NCBI GenBank assembly: GCA_028671895.1
Contig: CM053795.1
Location: 10,933,501-10,997,500 of the forward strand
Length of the DNA: 64,000 bases
Origin: Oenanthe sinensis
Taxonomy: Eukaryota > Streptophyta > Magnoliopsida > Apiales > Apiaceae
Reading direction: 5' to 3'
Position 1 is the stretch's first letter. The number at the start of each line of letters is the position of its first letter. Below, one piece after another: positions 61,695-64,000 of this stretch. A program made the translations under genes and the position numbers. The notes below the pieces were generated by a model. It searched no databases and was not told where the DNA came from. It saw only the letters and a list, made by a program, of their open reading frames with translations.

Positions 61695-61876
61695 GAGAGA
61701 GAGTCTAGTACTCCATAGTAGTGTGCGAGAGAGAGAGGAGAGATGTAAAGAAAAATAGAAAATCTACTCTGAGAGAGAGAGAGAGAGAGAGAGAGTCTAG
61801 TACTCCGTAGCAGTGTGCGAGAGAGAGAGGGAGGGAGGAGAGATGTAAAGAAAAATAGAAAATCTACTGAGAGAGA
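61695..61876. repeat. Two-copy direct repeat of about 92 bp with GA tracts
   Basis: GAGTCTAGTACTCC starts at 61701 and again at 61793. Each is followed by GTGTGCGAGAGAGAGAG, AGAGATGTAAAG and AAAAATAGAAAATCTACT. The block lies in the probable 5' leader of the EDR4-like gene, where it reads as pyrimidine-rich on the minus strand. Confidence 0.88.
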
Positions 61877-62084
61877 GTTAAAGAAAATCTACCAGAATTG
61901 TATGGAAAAGCTTAAACGCGCTGCAAATGCATATGGGTCAAACGAAAAAAAAAGAGGAAAAAACCATGGTGTGTCTTGTTAGAGATTTTAAGCACTTTCG
62001 ACAAAGGAATAAAGATCAATTTGGGCGTTTCTCCTTTCAACTTTCACTTTTATCTTTTTCTTTCTTTTCTAGTGCACCTTACTC

Positions 62085-62095
62085 TTTTATATATA
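62085..62095 (-). promoter_or_regulatory. TATA box of the EDR4-like gene
   Basis: The minus strand reads TATATATAAAA here. It would give a transcript start near 62055 and a leader of about 550 bases that includes the duplicated GA block. Confidence 0.55.
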
Positions 62096-62099
62096 GAGA

Positions 62100-63115
62100 G
62101 AGAGGCTTTTTATAAATGTTTTAATGATTCATTTTTAATCGGAAGATCATGTATTATTATATGTATAAATTTGTTACATAATAATAAAATTTATTTTTTG
62201 TTAATTATATTTTTATTATAATTATTTTGAATTAAATTTTAATATATTATTAAATTATTTAATTTACGACTACGTCAATAACGCAAACTATGAGTTTTGA
62301 ATTGGTACGTTCAAATCTCATTCTACGCATGTTTCTTTATCAAATATGTGACGAGATGATCAGACAGGGATGGTTGCGTGGTGCTAAACTTTTGCTAATG
62401 ATGGTGATTATAATAATGCAGTTAGTGAGATCATATGTTAAATACGAATTATACATATTAGATGTATTTGTTTTTTAAATAAAGTGAGATTATATATCTT
62501 CAAAAAATTGTATTCGCATTCTATTCATTGCATGTCTATATTTTATAAGAATCTAAATTTCTGAAATTTACTGTTTGTAACTTACCGCATGCAATTACTA
62601 AGCGCAAATAAAATTAATAGTGAAATATTTGTGTAAATTTTAAGAGCCCACCATTCGTATCCGTATTTAAAATAAATATTATAAGATATTCAATTATTTA
62701 TTATAAATAATCATCACTATAAATAAATATGAATAATGCATTAATAATAACGACAATGTTTGTTATGCATCGAATCTATTTTTATATCTTAAAAACTTGT
62801 GACAATGTATTTTATGTTGTAAAAGAAATGTCAGGTTAGTTGTGATCCAGTTGCTCTTGCAAATCACATGATAAAGATTAATTTCTCATATAGCTACCAT
62901 TCTTTAAAAACTAATATATGTATAAATTTGGCAAAAGAAAATGTATATATGTAAATAAATAAATAACGACAAGTTATATCATTAAAATGAAATTGAAGAA
63001 TATAAAGACAAGTTAAACTATTAAACTATAGTGATAGAGGCCCACACGTGTACTCACGTACAATCCAATTCCAGTTGGCTGATTATTTTACTACTACTAC
63101 TCTTAATTTTGTTTT
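62100..63115. other. AT-rich intergenic DNA
   Basis: No gene, RNA or clear mobile element is seen. Confidence 0.5.
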
Positions 63116-63845
63116 TGTTGTAATATGGATGTCTAGAGTTTTCTAGAACAAAGTCTCTTGACTTTCTAAGTTCTTGTAACCTATGTCTCTTGGCTTTTTG
63201 ACTCCTTGTAACTCACTTATAGAGAGTCTATATAAAGACTTCATGATCTACCTTGTATAGATACTGGAAATTAATAGAGTTCTTTCTCTCAAACATGTTC
63301 TATCTATAGTATATTTGTGTTATAGTATATTTGTGTATACTTTTATTACGTTATCAGCACGATGCTAAAGGAAGAATAAAGCTGCTAGGTGGTTTAAGAA
63401 TTGCAGGCAGAATAGTAGAATAGCACGCAGAGAAGAGCTCCTTGAAACGCTAAAAAAAAAAAAAAAAAAAAAAAAAGGAGAAGAAGAAAAAAGGTGTTGA
63501 AGGAAAGCTGTGATATAATTCAAAATCCAAGTATCAAACCGATTAGTAGATCAGTAAGTATATGTCATCTGTTTTAGTTTATTCTTTTATTCACTATATG
63601 ACTACTTGTATATGCACTGGATGATTAGGTAATTTTGAGTTGCTCTTTATTTATGCATAAGCTGATGTTTTTTAGTTGAGAGGTTTTGCTATAACATGTG
63701 TAGAAAGATTTTGATTTTGATTTTTTCTGGATTAGATGGTGTCTATAATCTTGTTATCCTTATATATATTATATATAAAAAAAAAAAATTAAAATTCGAA
63801 AGCCTTGAACTTCACTAGATATTAAAACCTGCATGTGTGCTATGC

Positions 63846-63902
<57 letters not shown>

Positions 63903-64000
63903 TTGTGGTGATTAATCTGGCTAGTTCATATCATTCTAGTTATTAATATAATATTTTATAACATAATGTTTTAATTAACATATAAAATTTAGTAGCAACC
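63116..64000 (+). mobile_element. Candidate copia-type LTR and start of internal region, cut by window end
   Basis: A possible LTR starts TGTTGTAATATGG at 63116. It carries TATATAAAG at 63239-63247 followed by an A/T-rich leader (TTAATAGAGTTCTTTCTCTC) and ends near 63350. GTTATCAGCACGA at about 63350-63362 resembles the primer-binding region that follows plant copia LTRs. A run of about 24 A lies near 63451. The borders are approximate; the rest of the element, if any, is outside the window. Confidence 0.5.
63847..63902. repeat. (TTA)n trinucleotide microsatellite
   Basis: About 18 perfect TTA units. Confidence 0.92.

Overview
This is a nuclear genome window from a eudicot plant. The evidence is AT-rich intergenic DNA, spliced genes with GT-AG introns, plant-only protein families (group III WRKY, ATL RING finger, TBL acetyltransferase, PR-1, DUF3133/EDR4-like) and plant transposons. 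The species cannot be resolved from sequence alone. I joined the exons by hand from splice sites and frame continuity. All spliced models close without internal stops, with one exception: the WRKY gene has no in-frame AUG.

Layout, left to right. (1) 1-4931 (+): the 3' two-thirds of a DRP1-type dynamin (phragmoplastin), cut by the window edge. (2) 4932-7650: AT-rich DNA with a decayed LINE-type RNase H fragment. (3) 7655-8668 (+): an intronless PR-1/CAP protein with a proline-rich repeat stalk. (4) 9747-13610 (+): an eight-exon F-box gene. (5) 14190-15881 (+): an ATL20-22-type membrane RING-H2 E3 ligase with a wall-binding-type ectodomain. (6) 16883-22058 (-): a conserved plant protein of unknown function, with a small three-LTR TRIM-like retroelement in an intron. 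(7) 22.1-34.4 kb: long gene-poor AT-rich DNA with simple repeats and transposon debris. (8) 34377-41071 (-): a large nucleotidyltransferase/PAP-OAS1-type protein of about 1346 aa. (9) 41-50 kb: transposon-rich DNA with a tandem satellite-like array split by a 3.4 kb gypsy-type solo-LTR candidate, a long (TA)n tract and a 973 bp hAT-like element. (10) 50304-52118 (+): a group III WRKY factor. (11) 52605-55683 (-): a TBL O-acetyltransferase. (12) 56775-61499 (-): an EDR4-like DUF3133 zinc-ribbon protein. (13) 61.5-64 kb: promoter, AT-rich DNA and the start of a copia-type element.

The gene order resembles Arabidopsis blocks as I remember them: DRP1B, RMF F-box, nucleotidyltransferase and DUF3133 near At3g61670-61760; TBL25/TBL26 beside DUF3133 genes on chromosomes 1 and 4; WRKY41/53 near TBL23/24. 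The genes are not an operon and mostly act independently, in cytokinesis and endocytosis, ubiquitination, defence regulation and wall acetylation. Several (PR-1, ATL, WRKY III, EDR4-like) belong to families often tied to pathogen response.

I found no evidence for a wholly new multi-gene system. The best leads are the missing AUG in the WRKY gene, a tandem duplication that copies a splice donor in the F-box gene, the PR-1 repeat stalk, and the transposons whose target-site duplications can be read directly.
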